This document shows, piece by piece, positions 1-7,162 of a DNA stretch of 12,588 bases (positions are counted from its first letter, which is position 1; the number at the start of each line of letters is the position of its first letter). This stretch comes from Aquitalea sp. Lineage in GTDB: Bacteria; Pseudomonadota; Gammaproteobacteria; Burkholderiales; Chromobacteriaceae. The DNA lies in the NCBI GenBank assembly GCA_019232735.1, contig JAFANL010000155.1, forward strand, positions 1 to 12,588, read 5' to 3'. The position numbers were made by a program, and so were the translations under genes. The notes below the pieces were generated by a model that was not told where the DNA came from, did no database searches, and worked only from the letters and a program-made list of their open reading frames with translations.

Positions 1-10
1 TGAATAAATC

Positions 11-2071
11 ATGAACGCCACCTTGCTTATCGAGTTGCTCACCGAAGAGCTGCCGCCCAAGGCGCTGGAAAAGCTGTCGCACAGCTTTGGCCAGACCATT
101 ACCGAAGAACTGAAAAAACTGCAGTTTGTTGCCGCCGATGCCGTGGCGAATGTGTTTGCCTCGCCGCGCCGTCTGGCCGTGCAAGTACCGGCCGTACTGG
201 CCGTGCAGCCGGACCAGAAGATCGTGCGCAAGGGTCCGGCCGTGACGGCCGGCATGAAGGATGGCCAGCCCACGCCGGCGCTGGCCGGTTTTGCCCGCTC
301 CTGCGGCGTGGACGTGTCCGCCCTCTCCACCATGAGCGATGGCAAGCAGGATGTGTTTGCTTTCGAGAGCACCAAGACCGGCGAGGCGCTGTCCGCCGTG
401 CTGACCGACATCGTGGCGCTGGCGCTGAAAAAGCTGCCGATTCCCAAGCTGATGCGCTGGGCCGACTACGACTACCAGTTCGTGCGCCCGGTACACGGCC
501 TGATCATGCTGTGGGGCGAAACCGTGATTGACGGCAGCCTGCTGGGCCTCAGCAGCCGCAATGCCACCCGTGGTCACCGTTTCCTGTCCAGCGGCGATGT
601 GTTCGTGGAAAAAGCCGATGACTACGCCCGCGTGCTGTTTGAACAAGGCAAGGTACTGGCCAGCTTTGACGCCCGTCGCGAGCTGATCAAGAAGCGCCTG
701 GCTGATGCCGCTGCCGTGCATGGCGCCACCATTGCCGCCGACGACGCCTTGCTGGACGAAGTGACGGCGCTGGTGGAGTGGCCGGTGGTGCTGGAAGCCG
801 GCTTTGAGGCCGAATTCCTCAAGGTGCCGCAGGAGTGCCTGATCCTCACCATGCAGCAGAACCAGAAATACTTCCCGCTGCTGGATGCCAAGGGCAAGCT
901 GATGAACCGCTTCCTCTTGGTGTCCAATCTGGAAACCGCCGACCCCAGCCACATCATCCAGGGTAACGAGCGCGTGCTGCGTGCCCGCCTGTCTGATGCC
1001 AAGTTCTTCTTCGAGCAGGATCAGAAAGCCCGTCTGGACACCCGTCTGGCCAAGCTGGCCGAAGTGGTTTACCACAACAAGATCGGTAGCCAGCTGGAGC
1101 GGGTCGAGCGCCTGCAAGCCATTGCCGGCCAGGTCGCCACGCTGCTGGGCGCGGACAAGACCGTGGCCGAGCGTGCCGCCTTCCTGGCCAAGGCCGACCT
1201 GGTCACCGACATGGTGGGTGAATTCCCCGAACTGCAAGGCGTGATGGGCATGTACTACGCCCAGCACGATGGCGAAAGCGATGTGGTTGCCGCCGCCATC
1301 GAAGGTCACTACCACCCGCGTTTTGCCGGCGATAGCCTGCCACAGGGCGACATCGCCACCGCCGTGGCGCTGGCCGACAAGCTGGAAGCCATTGTCGGCA
1401 TCTGGGGCATCGGCCTGATTCCGACTGGCGACAAGGACCCGTATGCCCTGCGTCGTGCCGCCCTGGGCGTGCTGCGCATGGCACTGGAAGCCAAGCTGGA
1501 CCTCAAGGCACTGTTGGGCCTGGTGGCTGCCGCCTTCCCGGCTGGCAAACTGTCTGCCACCACCGCCGACGAAGTGTTCGGCTTCATGATGGACCGCCTG
1601 AAGAACTACCTGGCTGCCGATTACCAGAGCGATGAGGTGGATGCCGTACTGGCACAGGCACCGTCCACCCTGAACGAAGTCCCGGCGGTGCTGGCTGCGG
1701 TTGCTGCCTTCAAGGCGCTGCCGGAAGCCGCCACGCTGGCGGCGGCCAACAAGCGGGTGAAGAACATCCTGAAGAAGGTGGAAGGCGAAGTGGGCACGGT
1801 TAATCCGGCCCTGCTGAGCGAAGCTGCCGAACAGGCACTGTACGCTGCGGTGACCGAGCTGGCCCCGCAAGTGGAAGCCAAGTTTGCCGCGCATGACTTT
1901 GCCGGTGCACTGGCTCAGCTGTCCAGCCTGAAGGCGCCGGTGGATGCCTTCTTTGACGGCGTGATGGTGATGGCCGATGATCTGGCGGTGCGTGCCAACC
2001 GTATCGCCTTGCTGGCCAGCCTGGCAGCCCTGTTCAACCGCGTGGCGGACATCTCGCTGCTGGCGGATTAA
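11..2071 (+). CDS. glyS: Glycine--tRNA ligase beta subunit
   Basis: This is the beta subunit of the bacterial alpha2beta2 glycyl-tRNA synthetase, which charges tRNA-Gly in the cytoplasm. The 686-residue length is normal for the family. The N-terminus carries the typical LLIELLTEELPPKAL block (residues 5-19). Family signatures include EFPELQGVMG at about 404-413 and GDKDPYALRR at about 473-482. The C-terminal part (roughly 580-680) is the alanine-rich helical DALR-type anticodon-binding region. The alpha subunit gene glyQ should lie just upstream: the TGA at 1-3 would suit its stop codon with a 7-nt gap, but that gene is outside the window, so this is inference. The gene is intact from start to stop. 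Two hairpins follow the stop codon and may limit read-through into gmhB. Confidence 0.97.
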   Translation: MNATLLIELLTEELPPKALEKLSHSFGQTITEELKKLQFVAADAVANVFASPRRLAVQVPAVLAVQPDQKIVRKGPAVTAGMKDGQPTPALAGFARSCGVDVSALSTMSDGKQDVFAFESTKTGEALSAVLTDIVALALKKLPIPKLMRWADYDYQFVRPVHGLIMLWGETVIDGSLLGLSSRNATRGHRFLSSGDVFVEKADDYARVLFEQGKVLASFDARRELIKKRLADAAAVHGATIAADDALLDEVTALVEWPVVLEAGFEAEFLKVPQECLILTMQQNQKYFPLLDAKGKLMNRFLLVSNLETADPSHIIQGNERVLRARLSDAKFFFEQDQKARLDTRLAKLAEVVYHNKIGSQLERVERLQAIAGQVATLLGADKTVAERAAFLAKADLVTDMVGEFPELQGVMGMYYAQHDGESDVVAAAIEGHYHPRFAGDSLPQGDIATAVALADKLEAIVGIWGIGLIPTGDKDPYALRRAALGVLRMALEAKLDLKALLGLVAAAFPAGKLSATTADEVFGFMMDRLKNYLAADYQSDEVDAVLAQAPSTLNEVPAVLAAVAAFKALPEAATLAAANKRVKNILKKVEGEVGTVNPALLSEAAEQALYAAVTELAPQVEAKFAAHDFAGALAQLSSLKAPVDAFFDGVMVMADDLAVRANRIALLASLAALFNRVADISLLAD

Positions 2072-2077
2072 GCTGGT

Positions 2078-2112
2078 AGCCGGACCTGAATGGTCCGGCT
2101 GGCGCAGTTTTT
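2078..2112 (+). terminator. Hairpin plus T5, possible glyS terminator
   Basis: A perfect 9-bp stem (AGCCGGACC at 2078-2086 with GGTCCGGCT at 2092-2100) encloses a 5-nt loop and starts 6 nt after the glyS stop. A run of five T lies at 2108-2112, but 7 nt of G/C-rich sequence separates it from the stem. The element is therefore imperfect as a Rho-independent terminator and may be leaky or act as a 3' stabilising structure. Confidence 0.5.
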
Positions 2113-2120
2113 GCCTGCAT

Positions 2121-2156
2121 CAATCCGGCAGGGCGGCTTGTCTGCCGGCCGGATTG
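2121..2156 (+). terminator. Second inverted repeat in the glyS-gmhB gap
   Basis: CAATCCGGC (2121-2129) is exactly complementary to GCCGGATTG (2148-2156), a 9-bp stem around an 18-nt G/C-rich loop that can itself pair further (GGCAG with CTGCC). It is followed by a short pyrimidine-rich stretch (TTCTTCC) and lies immediately upstream of the gmhB ribosome binding site (AAGGA, 2169-2173). It could be a weak terminator or a structured leader for gmhB. Only the base pairing is certain. Confidence 0.35.
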
Positions 2157-2178
2157 TTCTTCCACCGCAAGGAAAATC

Positions 2179-2715
2179 ATGAAACTCGTTATCCTGGATC
2201 GCGACGGCGTCATCAACGAAGACCGCGATGATTTCGTCAAGAACACCATGGAATGGGTGCCGCTGCCGCACAGCCTGGAAGCCATTGCCAACCTGACCCA
2301 GGCTGGCTGGCATGTGGTGGTGGCCACCAACCAGTCCGGTCTGGCCCGTGGCCTGTTCGACGTGCATGCCCTCAACGCCATGCATGAAAAGATGCACCGG
2401 CTGGTCGGGCAGGCGGGGGGACGTATCGATGCCATCGCCTACTGTCCGCATGGCCCGGACCATGGCTGCGAATGTCGCAAGCCACTGCCCGGCATGGTGC
2501 TGGAGCTGGCCGAGCGCTTCAATGTCAAGCTGCAAGGCCTGCCGCTGATCGGCGACAGCCTGCGCGATCTGGAGTCGGTTGCCGCCGTGGGTGGCCAGCC
2601 CATTCTGGTGCGTACCGGCAAGGGTGAGAAAACCCTGGAGAAGGGTGGTCTGCCGGAAGGTACGCTGGTGTTCGACGATTTGTTCGACGCTGCCGAACAC
2701 TTGATCAATCTGTGA
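2179..2715 (+). CDS. gmhB: D-glycero-beta-D-manno-heptose 1,7-bisphosphate 7-phosphatase
   Basis: This HAD-superfamily phosphatase removes the 7-phosphate of heptose 1,7-bisphosphate on the way to ADP-heptose, the LPS inner-core precursor. The 178 residues show HAD motif I DRDGVIN with D7 and D9, motif II ATNQSG at 49-54, the motif III lysine in CRKP (K101), and motif IV GDSLRDL with D126. The zinc ligands typical of GmhB are present as C89, H91, C97 and C99. The loop between them is shorter than in E. coli GmhB. The start is supported by AAGGA five bases upstream. It sits between glyS and plsC, so envelope synthesis genes are grouped here. Histidinol-phosphatase-type relatives share the fold, but the zinc loop and context favour GmhB. 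Confidence 0.93.
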   Translation: MKLVILDRDGVINEDRDDFVKNTMEWVPLPHSLEAIANLTQAGWHVVVATNQSGLARGLFDVHALNAMHEKMHRLVGQAGGRIDAIAYCPHGPDHGCECRKPLPGMVLELAERFNVKLQGLPLIGDSLRDLESVAAVGGQPILVRTGKGEKTLEKGGLPEGTLVFDDLFDAAEHLINL

Positions 2716-2780
2716 ACTGCCGGTATTCCGCCTGCCGCTGTCGCGGCAAGCGGTGTTCCGCACCGAGGTCGATTTAACCC

Positions 2781-3551
2781 ATGATCTGGATTCGTAACCT
2801 GATTTACTGGCTGTTGCTGCTGATTGTCACGCCGCTGTGCTTTCTGGGCCTGTTCATCGCGGCACCGTTGCCGCGTCGCACCCGCCATGTCTTTGGCGAA
2901 AGCTGGGCCAAGATCATGCTGTGGCTGCTGGTGCATGTGGTGGGGCTGAAATACAAGGTGATCGGTGCCGAGAACATTCCGTCCGAGCCATCCATCATCT
3001 GCTCCAAGCATCAGTCCGGCTGGGAAACGCTGGCCCTGCAGAAAATCTTTCCCTCGCAGATCTACGTGGCCAAGCGCGAACTGTTGTGGCTGCCCTTTTT
3101 CGGCTGGGGTCTGGCCTTGATGAACCCCATCGCCATCAACCGTTCCGACCGCAGCCGTGCCAATGACCGCATGCTGCAGCAGGGTCTGGAGCGCAAGAAG
3201 CACGGCTTCTGGATTACCGTGTTCCCGGAAGGCACCCGTACCAAGCCCGGCGTGGCCGGCAAGTACAAGCATGGCGCGGCGCGCATGTCGCGCCAGCTGG
3301 ACATGCCGCTGGTGCCGGTGGCACATAATGCTGGCGAATTCTGGCCGCGCAATGCCTTCCTGAAATATCCGGGCGAAATTACCGTGGTGATCGGCCCGGC
3401 CATCCGTCCGCAGGATGGCGTTGGCCCGGAAGCCATGACCCAGCAGGCACAGCAGTGGATCGAGGCGCAGCAGCGCGAGATCGGCGGTGTCGGTCCCTTT
3501 GCTCATCCCGATGACAAGCGCCGCCGCCTGGACCACCCTGCCGCTGCCTGA
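2781..3551 (+). CDS. plsC: 1-acyl-sn-glycerol-3-phosphate acyltransferase
   Basis: This membrane-associated acyltransferase adds the second acyl chain to lysophosphatidate, giving phosphatidic acid for phospholipid synthesis. Of 256 residues, about 4-30 form a strongly hydrophobic N-terminal membrane segment. The acyltransferase motifs follow in order: KHQSGWET with catalytic H77 (an HX4E form of the HX4D motif, E82), FPEGTRT at 148-154, and the VPVAHNAGEFWPR block at about 178-190. The ribosome binding site is weak (GAGGT at 2765-2769, 11 nt from ATG). The 3' end overlaps the start of the next gene, which suggests coupled translation. A short basic tail (DDKRRR, about 244-249) ends the protein. 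A family name of lysophosphatidic acid acyltransferase (NlaB/LptA-type) would also be appropriate. Confidence 0.92.
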   Translation: MIWIRNLIYWLLLLIVTPLCFLGLFIAAPLPRRTRHVFGESWAKIMLWLLVHVVGLKYKVIGAENIPSEPSIICSKHQSGWETLALQKIFPSQIYVAKRELLWLPFFGWGLALMNPIAINRSDRSRANDRMLQQGLERKKHGFWITVFPEGTRTKPGVAGKYKHGAARMSRQLDMPLVPVAHNAGEFWPRNAFLKYPGEITVVIGPAIRPQDGVGPEAMTQQAQQWIEAQQREIGGVGPFAHPDDKRRRLDHPAAA

Positions 3552-4221
3552 GGGGGCGGTGGAGGTGCACCTGGTACGCCGGGTGCGCAAAAGCATAGGC
3601 ATCCGCATTGCTGATGGCCGGGTGGAGCTGATTGCCCACCCGCGCATTACCCAGGCCCGTTTGCGTGAAGTCCTGCTGGCGCGGCAGGACTGGATTACCC
3701 GCCATGTGCTGCAGCAACGGGAACAAAAACAGCATCTGGATGATCTGACAGCCTTGTCTTATCTGGGGCGATCCCTGTCCATCCAGCTGGTGGGCGGCAT
3801 GCGCCGCAGCGCACGGCTGGACGGCGAGGTATTGCAGGTGACTGGCATCGCGCCGGGTGATACGACCGGCTTGCAAGCCGTGGTGGCAGGCTGGCTCAAA
3901 CGTCAGGCGCAGTTGTTGTTTCCCCTGCGGCTGGCGGAATTGCTGCCGCACTGTCCGCGTCGCCCCGGCAAGCTGGCGCTGTCCTCGGCCCGCACCCGCT
4001 GGGGGAGTTGCACGGCGGCAGGGGATTTGCGCCTGAACTGGCGCCTGGTCCAGGCACCATTGCTGATCATCGATTATGTGCTGGCGCATGAGCTGGCCCA
4101 TCTGCAACACATGAATCATTCTCCCGCCTTCTGGGCGGAGACCGCCCGGCTGTTTCCCGACTGGAAAAATGCCCGCCACTGGTTGAAACAGCAGGGGAGT
4201 AGCCTCTTCCGTTTTGGCTAG
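3511..4221 (+). CDS. YgjP-type (M48/DUF45) zinc metallopeptidase
   Basis: This is a predicted cytoplasmic metal-dependent hydrolase of the YgjP/DUF45 family, whose physiological substrate is unknown. With the ATG at 3511 it has 236 residues. The N-terminal part has the family-type VRRVRKSIGIRI strand (22-33). The C-terminal core has TRWGSC (162-167), the LNWRLV strand (175-180), and the zinc site HELAH at 193-197 with a third ligand expected at H203 in MNHSPAFW. The start is uncertain: GTG at 3487, ATG at 3511, and GTG at 3559 or 3565 are all in frame. The last has the best purine-rich upstream sequence (AGGGGG, 3551-3556), but then the gene would no longer overlap plsC. The ATG choice overlaps plsC by 41 bases. 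Confidence 0.85.
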   Translation: MTSAAAWTTLPLPEGAVEVHLVRRVRKSIGIRIADGRVELIAHPRITQARLREVLLARQDWITRHVLQQREQKQHLDDLTALSYLGRSLSIQLVGGMRRSARLDGEVLQVTGIAPGDTTGLQAVVAGWLKRQAQLLFPLRLAELLPHCPRRPGKLALSSARTRWGSCTAAGDLRLNWRLVQAPLLIIDYVLAHELAHLQHMNHSPAFWAETARLFPDWKNARHWLKQQGSSLFRFG

Positions 4222-4273
4222 CTGTCTTGTCGTAGCGGATCACTGGCGGGTCAACCGATACAGGAGTTTCATC

Positions 4274-4663
4274 ATGCAATTTCTGCACACCATGTTGCGC
4301 GTTACCGATCTGGAGCGCTCGCTGGCTTTTTATCAGGACGTGCTGGGCATGCGCCTGTTGCGCCGTCAGGATTATCCCGAAGGGCGCTTTACCCTGGCTT
4401 TTGTCGGTTATGGTGCGGAGTCCGACCATACCGTGCTGGAACTGACCCACAACTGGGATACCGATAGCTACGAACTGGGCAGCGCCTTCGGCCATATTGC
4501 CATCGGGGTGGAAGATGCCTATCTGGCTTGTGACGCGGTGCGCGCCAAAGGCGGCAAGGTGGTGCGTGAAGCCGGGCCGATGAAGCATGGTACGACCGTG
4601 ATCGCTTTCGTGGAAGATCCGGACGGTTATAAGATCGAGTTCATCCAGAAGGGCAGCCATTAA
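4274..4663 (+). CDS. gloA: Lactoylglutathione lyase (glyoxalase I)
   Basis: Glyoxalase I converts the hemithioacetal of methylglyoxal and glutathione to S-lactoylglutathione, the first step of methylglyoxal detoxification in the cytoplasm. The 129-residue protein has the paired beta-alpha-beta-beta-beta modules of the VOC fold. All four metal ligands sit at the positions known for E. coli GloA: H5, E56, H74 and E122. The Ni-type bacterial enzyme is implied by the short form lacking the insertions of zinc enzymes. The start at 4274 is preferred over an upstream in-frame alternative (4214), because CAGGAG at 4261-4266 is 7 nt upstream and the family begins with MxxLHTMLRV. The gene ends in an intrinsic terminator. 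Confidence 0.95.
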   Translation: MQFLHTMLRVTDLERSLAFYQDVLGMRLLRRQDYPEGRFTLAFVGYGAESDHTVLELTHNWDTDSYELGSAFGHIAIGVEDAYLACDAVRAKGGKVVREAGPMKHGTTVIAFVEDPDGYKIEFIQKGSH

Positions 4664-4702
4664 GCCTGTATGGCACAACCCAGTCGCAGGACCGGGAAAA
4701 TC

Positions 4703-4734
4703 AAGAGGCTGGGGCAGTGTCTTCCAGCCTTTTT
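4703..4734 (+). terminator. Intrinsic terminator after gloA
   Basis: AAGAGGCTGG (4703-4712) pairs with CCAGCCTTTT (4724-4733) as a 10-bp stem with one G-T wobble, around an 11-nt loop, with five T in a row at 4730-4734. This is a standard Rho-independent layout, and the flanking A and T residues could let it work in both directions. It lies 40 nt after the gloA stop and about 54 nt before the antiporter start codon. Confidence 0.75.
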
Positions 4735-4779
4735 CATGTTCACGCTGCTGCGGCCTTGCTGGCGGGAGCAGTTCAAACC

Positions 4780-4783
4780 GGAG
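4780..4783 (+). promoter_or_regulatory. RBS that fixes the antiporter start at 4789
   Basis: GGAG five bases before ATG 4789 supports that start. The longer in-frame GTG at 4717 lies inside the loop of the gloA terminator and would add 24 residues ahead of a natural-looking hydrophobic N-terminus, so it is unlikely. Confidence 0.6.
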
Positions 4784-4788
4784 CCTTG

Positions 4789-6192
4789 ATGCCTGCCATT
4801 CTGCGTAACACCATCACTCTGATTCTATTGCTGGGCCTGCCTGCCCTGGCGCAAGCTGCGGACCTGGACGGCCGTACGCTCAGCCTGGCCTGGGTATTGC
4901 CCTTTGCCGGCATCCTGTTGTCCATTGCCCTGTTTCCCATCTTTGCACCGGGCTTCTGGCATCACCATTTTGGCAAGATCACCGCCATCTGGACCGTGCT
5001 GTTCCTGCTGCCATTCACCGCCAGCTTTGGTGCCGGCAGTGCGCTGACCCTGATCACGCATGCGCTGGTGGCCGAATACATTCCCTTCATCATGCTGCTG
5101 CTGGCGCTGTATACCGTGTCCGGCGGCATTCTGGTGGGGGGCAGCCTGCATGGTTCGCCGCGGGTGAATACCTGCATTCTGGCTATCGGTACCGTGCTGG
5201 CTTCCATCATGGGGACCACCGGTGCGGCCATGCTGTTGATCCGGCCCTTGCTCAAGGCCAATGACAACCGCAAGCACCGGGTGCATGTGGTGGTGTTCTT
5301 CATCTTCCTGGTGGCCAATGTGGGCGGTGGACTGACGCCGCTGGGCGACCCGCCGTTGTTCCTGGGCTTTCTCAAGGGCGTGACCTTCGGCTGGACTTTC
5401 CAGCACATGCTGGTGCCGGTGCTGACCTTGTCCGTGGCGCTGCTACTGGTGTTCTTCCTGCTGGACAGTTATTTCTACCGGCGTGAGGGCGAGGAGTTCA
5501 AGCCGCATCAGGACCAGCCGCTGCGCTTGTATGGCAAGGCCAATTTCCTGCTGCTGGCCGGGGTGGTGGGCAGCGTATTGCTGTCCGGCTTCTGGCAGCC
5601 AGGGGTGCATGTCGAGCTGGCCGGGGTGCATGCCGAGCTGCAAAACCTGGTGCGCGATGGCCTGTTGCTGGTGCTGGCCATGCTGTCCTTGTGGATCACG
5701 CCCAAGCAGGTGCGGGCTGGCAACGAATTCAACTGGGACCCGATTCTGGAGGTGGGCAAGCTGTTCGCCGGCATCTTCATCACCATTGCGCCGGCCATCG
5801 CCATTTTGCGGGCCGGCAGTAGCGGCCAGCTGGCCGTGCTGGTGCATGCGGTTTCCGGCAGCGATGGCCAGGCGGTGAATGCCATGTATTTCTGGATGAC
5901 CGGCTTGCTGTCCAGCTTTTTGGACAATGCGCCCACCTATCTGGTGTTCTTCAATCTGGCCGATGGTGATGCCAGCACCCTGATGGGCCCGCTGGCGCAG
6001 ACCCTGCTGGCCATTTCCATGGGGGCGGTATTCATGGGGGCCAATACCTATATCGGCAATGCCCCCAACTTCATGGTCAAGGCCATTGCCGAGCAGCGCG
6101 GCGTGGCCATGCCCAGTTTCTTTGCCTATATGCTGTGGTCGATCAGCGTGTTGCTACCGCTGTTTGCCCTGCTGACCTGGCTGTTCTTTTAA
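4789..6192 (+). CDS. NhaD-like Na+/H+ antiporter (ion transporter superfamily)
   Basis: This is a polytopic inner-membrane protein, predicted to exchange sodium for protons and so serve pH and salt homeostasis. With the ATG at 4789 it has 467 residues. The N-terminus looks like a signal or anchor segment ending in LAQAA (20-24), followed by about a dozen hydrophobic segments. Conserved polar stretches characteristic of NhaD/CitMHS-type carriers are visible: TTGAAMLLIRP at 143-153, NVGGGLTPLGDPPLF at 177-191, FLDNAPT at 377-383 and GNAPNFMVK at about 424-432. These lie in or next to membrane helices and are likely to form the ion path. The family is often labelled 'citrate transporter' from domain hits, so ion specificity is inferred. 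It is separated from gloA by a terminator, yet no convincing promoter is visible in the 54 bp before its start. Confidence 0.85.
   Translation: MPAILRNTITLILLLGLPALAQAADLDGRTLSLAWVLPFAGILLSIALFPIFAPGFWHHHFGKITAIWTVLFLLPFTASFGAGSALTLITHALVAEYIPFIMLLLALYTVSGGILVGGSLHGSPRVNTCILAIGTVLASIMGTTGAAMLLIRPLLKANDNRKHRVHVVVFFIFLVANVGGGLTPLGDPPLFLGFLKGVTFGWTFQHMLVPVLTLSVALLLVFFLLDSYFYRREGEEFKPHQDQPLRLYGKANFLLLAGVVGSVLLSGFWQPGVHVELAGVHAELQNLVRDGLLLVLAMLSLWITPKQVRAGNEFNWDPILEVGKLFAGIFITIAPAIAILRAGSSGQLAVLVHAVSGSDGQAVNAMYFWMTGLLSSFLDNAPTYLVFFNLADGDASTLMGPLAQTLLAISMGAVFMGANTYIGNAPNFMVKAIAEQRGVAMPSFFAYMLWSISVLLPLFALLTWLFF
5602..5640 (+). repeat. 21-bp-period tandem repeat inside the antiporter gene
   Basis: An 18-bp unit at 5602-5619 recurs at 5623-5640 with a single mismatch (T/C), separated by GCC, giving a 21-bp period. 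It encodes GVHVELA followed by GVHAELQ, in a hydrophilic loop between predicted membrane segments. The reading frame is kept. Confidence 0.8.
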
Positions 6193-6318
6193 GTGCGGCA
6201 TACTGCCGACGCCGCCGGTTTGACGGATGGTGGTCTTGGCGCTGGTTCAAGGTCTCGCGCCATATTTAACGAGCGCAGCAGACGATGAACCGGTTCTTGG
6301 CGAGCATCGGCAGCGTGT

Positions 6319-7008
6319 TCATGCCTTGGGCTTCACACTGTCGCTGTCCGGGCTGGCGGCCATGGCTTCGTCCCAGACATGGCGGGGAATGTGCGATTGC
6401 AAGTAGTCGCGTGCTTTCTCCAGCAGGTCCTCATGGATGTGGTGGCCGACAAAGGGCTCGATCTCGGCGGTGACATCGCTGCCCAGTGCGATCAGGTGCT
6501 CGGCAGCCTGGATGCTGTGCAGGTAAGGAATCACCGGATCGGCCTTGCCGTGGAACAGGTGCACGGTGGTTTGCGATAGCGGCGCGGCAGGCAGGCTGGC
6601 AAAGCGACCACTGAAGGCCAGTACCCGGCTGGCCAAGTCCGGCTTGGCTGCCGCAGCTTCCAGCGCCATGATGGCACCCTGGCTAAACCCTACCAGCGCG
6701 GTAGCGGCATGCCCCAGCCCGCTGTCTTGCTGCCAGCGTTCTACTGCCGCAAAGAAGGCCGGCAAGGCGGCGGCCACCCGTTGTGGGCGACTTTCTTCGG
6801 TGACCCCCTGTACCGAGAACCACTGGAAACCCTGGCCCAGATCGCTGACCTCGGCCCCTGCCACGCTGACAATCAGCGCCTGCGGAAAGCTCTGGCCCAG
6901 AAACTGGCCGATGGACTGCATGCTGTCCGGGGTGGCACCCACGCCATGAAACAACAGCATCAGCTGCTGTGGCCGGGCAGGGTGCTGGATGATGATATCG
7001 TGGGACAT
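6319..7008 (-). CDS. ypfH: Esterase/carboxylesterase of the YpfH family
   Basis: This is a cytoplasmic alpha/beta hydrolase predicted to cleave short acyl or thioester substrates; the natural substrate is not known. It resembles E. coli YpfH through most of its 229 residues. Shared blocks are LLFHGVG (18-24, oxyanion region), FSVQGVTEESR (64-74), the nucleophile elbow GFSQG with S109, ASRVLAFSGRFASLP (126-140), the acid residue in GKADPVIP (D157), and VGHHIH containing the catalytic histidine (probably H189). The C-terminal tail IPRHVWDEAM also matches the E. coli protein's IPKHYFDEA. The ATG at 7008 is supported by AGGAGA six bases upstream. It is transcribed divergently from mpl. No function-linking neighbour is evident. 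Confidence 0.9.
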   Translation of the reverse strand: MSHDIIIQHPARPQQLMLLFHGVGATPDSMQSIGQFLGQSFPQALIVSVAGAEVSDLGQGFQWFSVQGVTEESRPQRVAAALPAFFAAVERWQQDSGLGHAATALVGFSQGAIMALEAAAAKPDLASRVLAFSGRFASLPAAPLSQTTVHLFHGKADPVIPYLHSIQAAEHLIALGSDVTAEIEPFVGHHIHEDLLEKARDYLQSHIPRHVWDEAMAASPDSDSVKPKA

Positions 7009-7123
7009 GTGGACTCTCCTGATGCCGGACGGCAGTGTTTGCGGCCGTCGTGAATGATGGGTGGCACAGGCCAGCAGGGTGGCGTGCGCGCGAACAGAGT
7101 GAAATATATAGCCAATGCGGCGT

Positions 7124-7129
7124 TATAAT
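7124..7129 (+). promoter_or_regulatory. Perfect TATAAT -10 box for mpl
   Basis: TATAAT at 7124-7129 lies in an AT-rich patch (7101-7130) that stands out in this GC-rich region. A weak -35 candidate, GTGAAA at 7099-7104, would give a 19-bp spacer; nothing closer to TTGACA occurs at 16-18 bp. Transcription from about 7136 would leave a leader of only about 27 nt before mpl. The overlapping TATATA at 7105-7110 might serve the opposite strand for ypfH, but without a clear -35. Confidence 0.55.
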
Positions 7130-7162
7130 AGCCCCCTCGCAGTCAACACAGCATTTACTGTC

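Noticed and set aside
3009..3026. HX4E in place of HX4D in the PlsC active-site motif
   Set aside because: It looks like a lost catalytic residue, but the same HQSxWET form occurs in other proteobacterial PlsC proteins (for example Pseudomonas aeruginosa), so it is a subfamily trait.
2439..3647. A 402-codon open frame on the minus strand across gmhB and plsC
   Set aside because: It is antisense to two clearly conserved genes, spans their junction, has low-complexity His/Gln/Arg-rich composition and no family motif. It is a shadow of GC-rich codon bias.
3379..4179. A 266-codon minus-strand frame opposite the metallopeptidase gene
   Set aside because: The opposite strand carries the HELAH zinc site and WGSC motif in frame; the antisense product has no recognisable features.
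4717..4788. Upstream GTG start giving the antiporter 24 more residues
   Set aside because: The GTG lies in the loop of the gloA terminator and lacks a ribosome binding site; ATG 4789 has GGAG and starts a normal hydrophobic N-terminus.
6193..6318. Possible small gene or terminator between the antiporter and ypfH
   Set aside because: The plus-strand frame from 6285 runs antisense into ypfH and is Arg/Cys/Trp-rich with no motif. The short inverted repeats here (CGGCA/TGCCG at 6196-6208, GGCGC/GCGCC at about 6238-6262) have 5-bp stems and no T-run.
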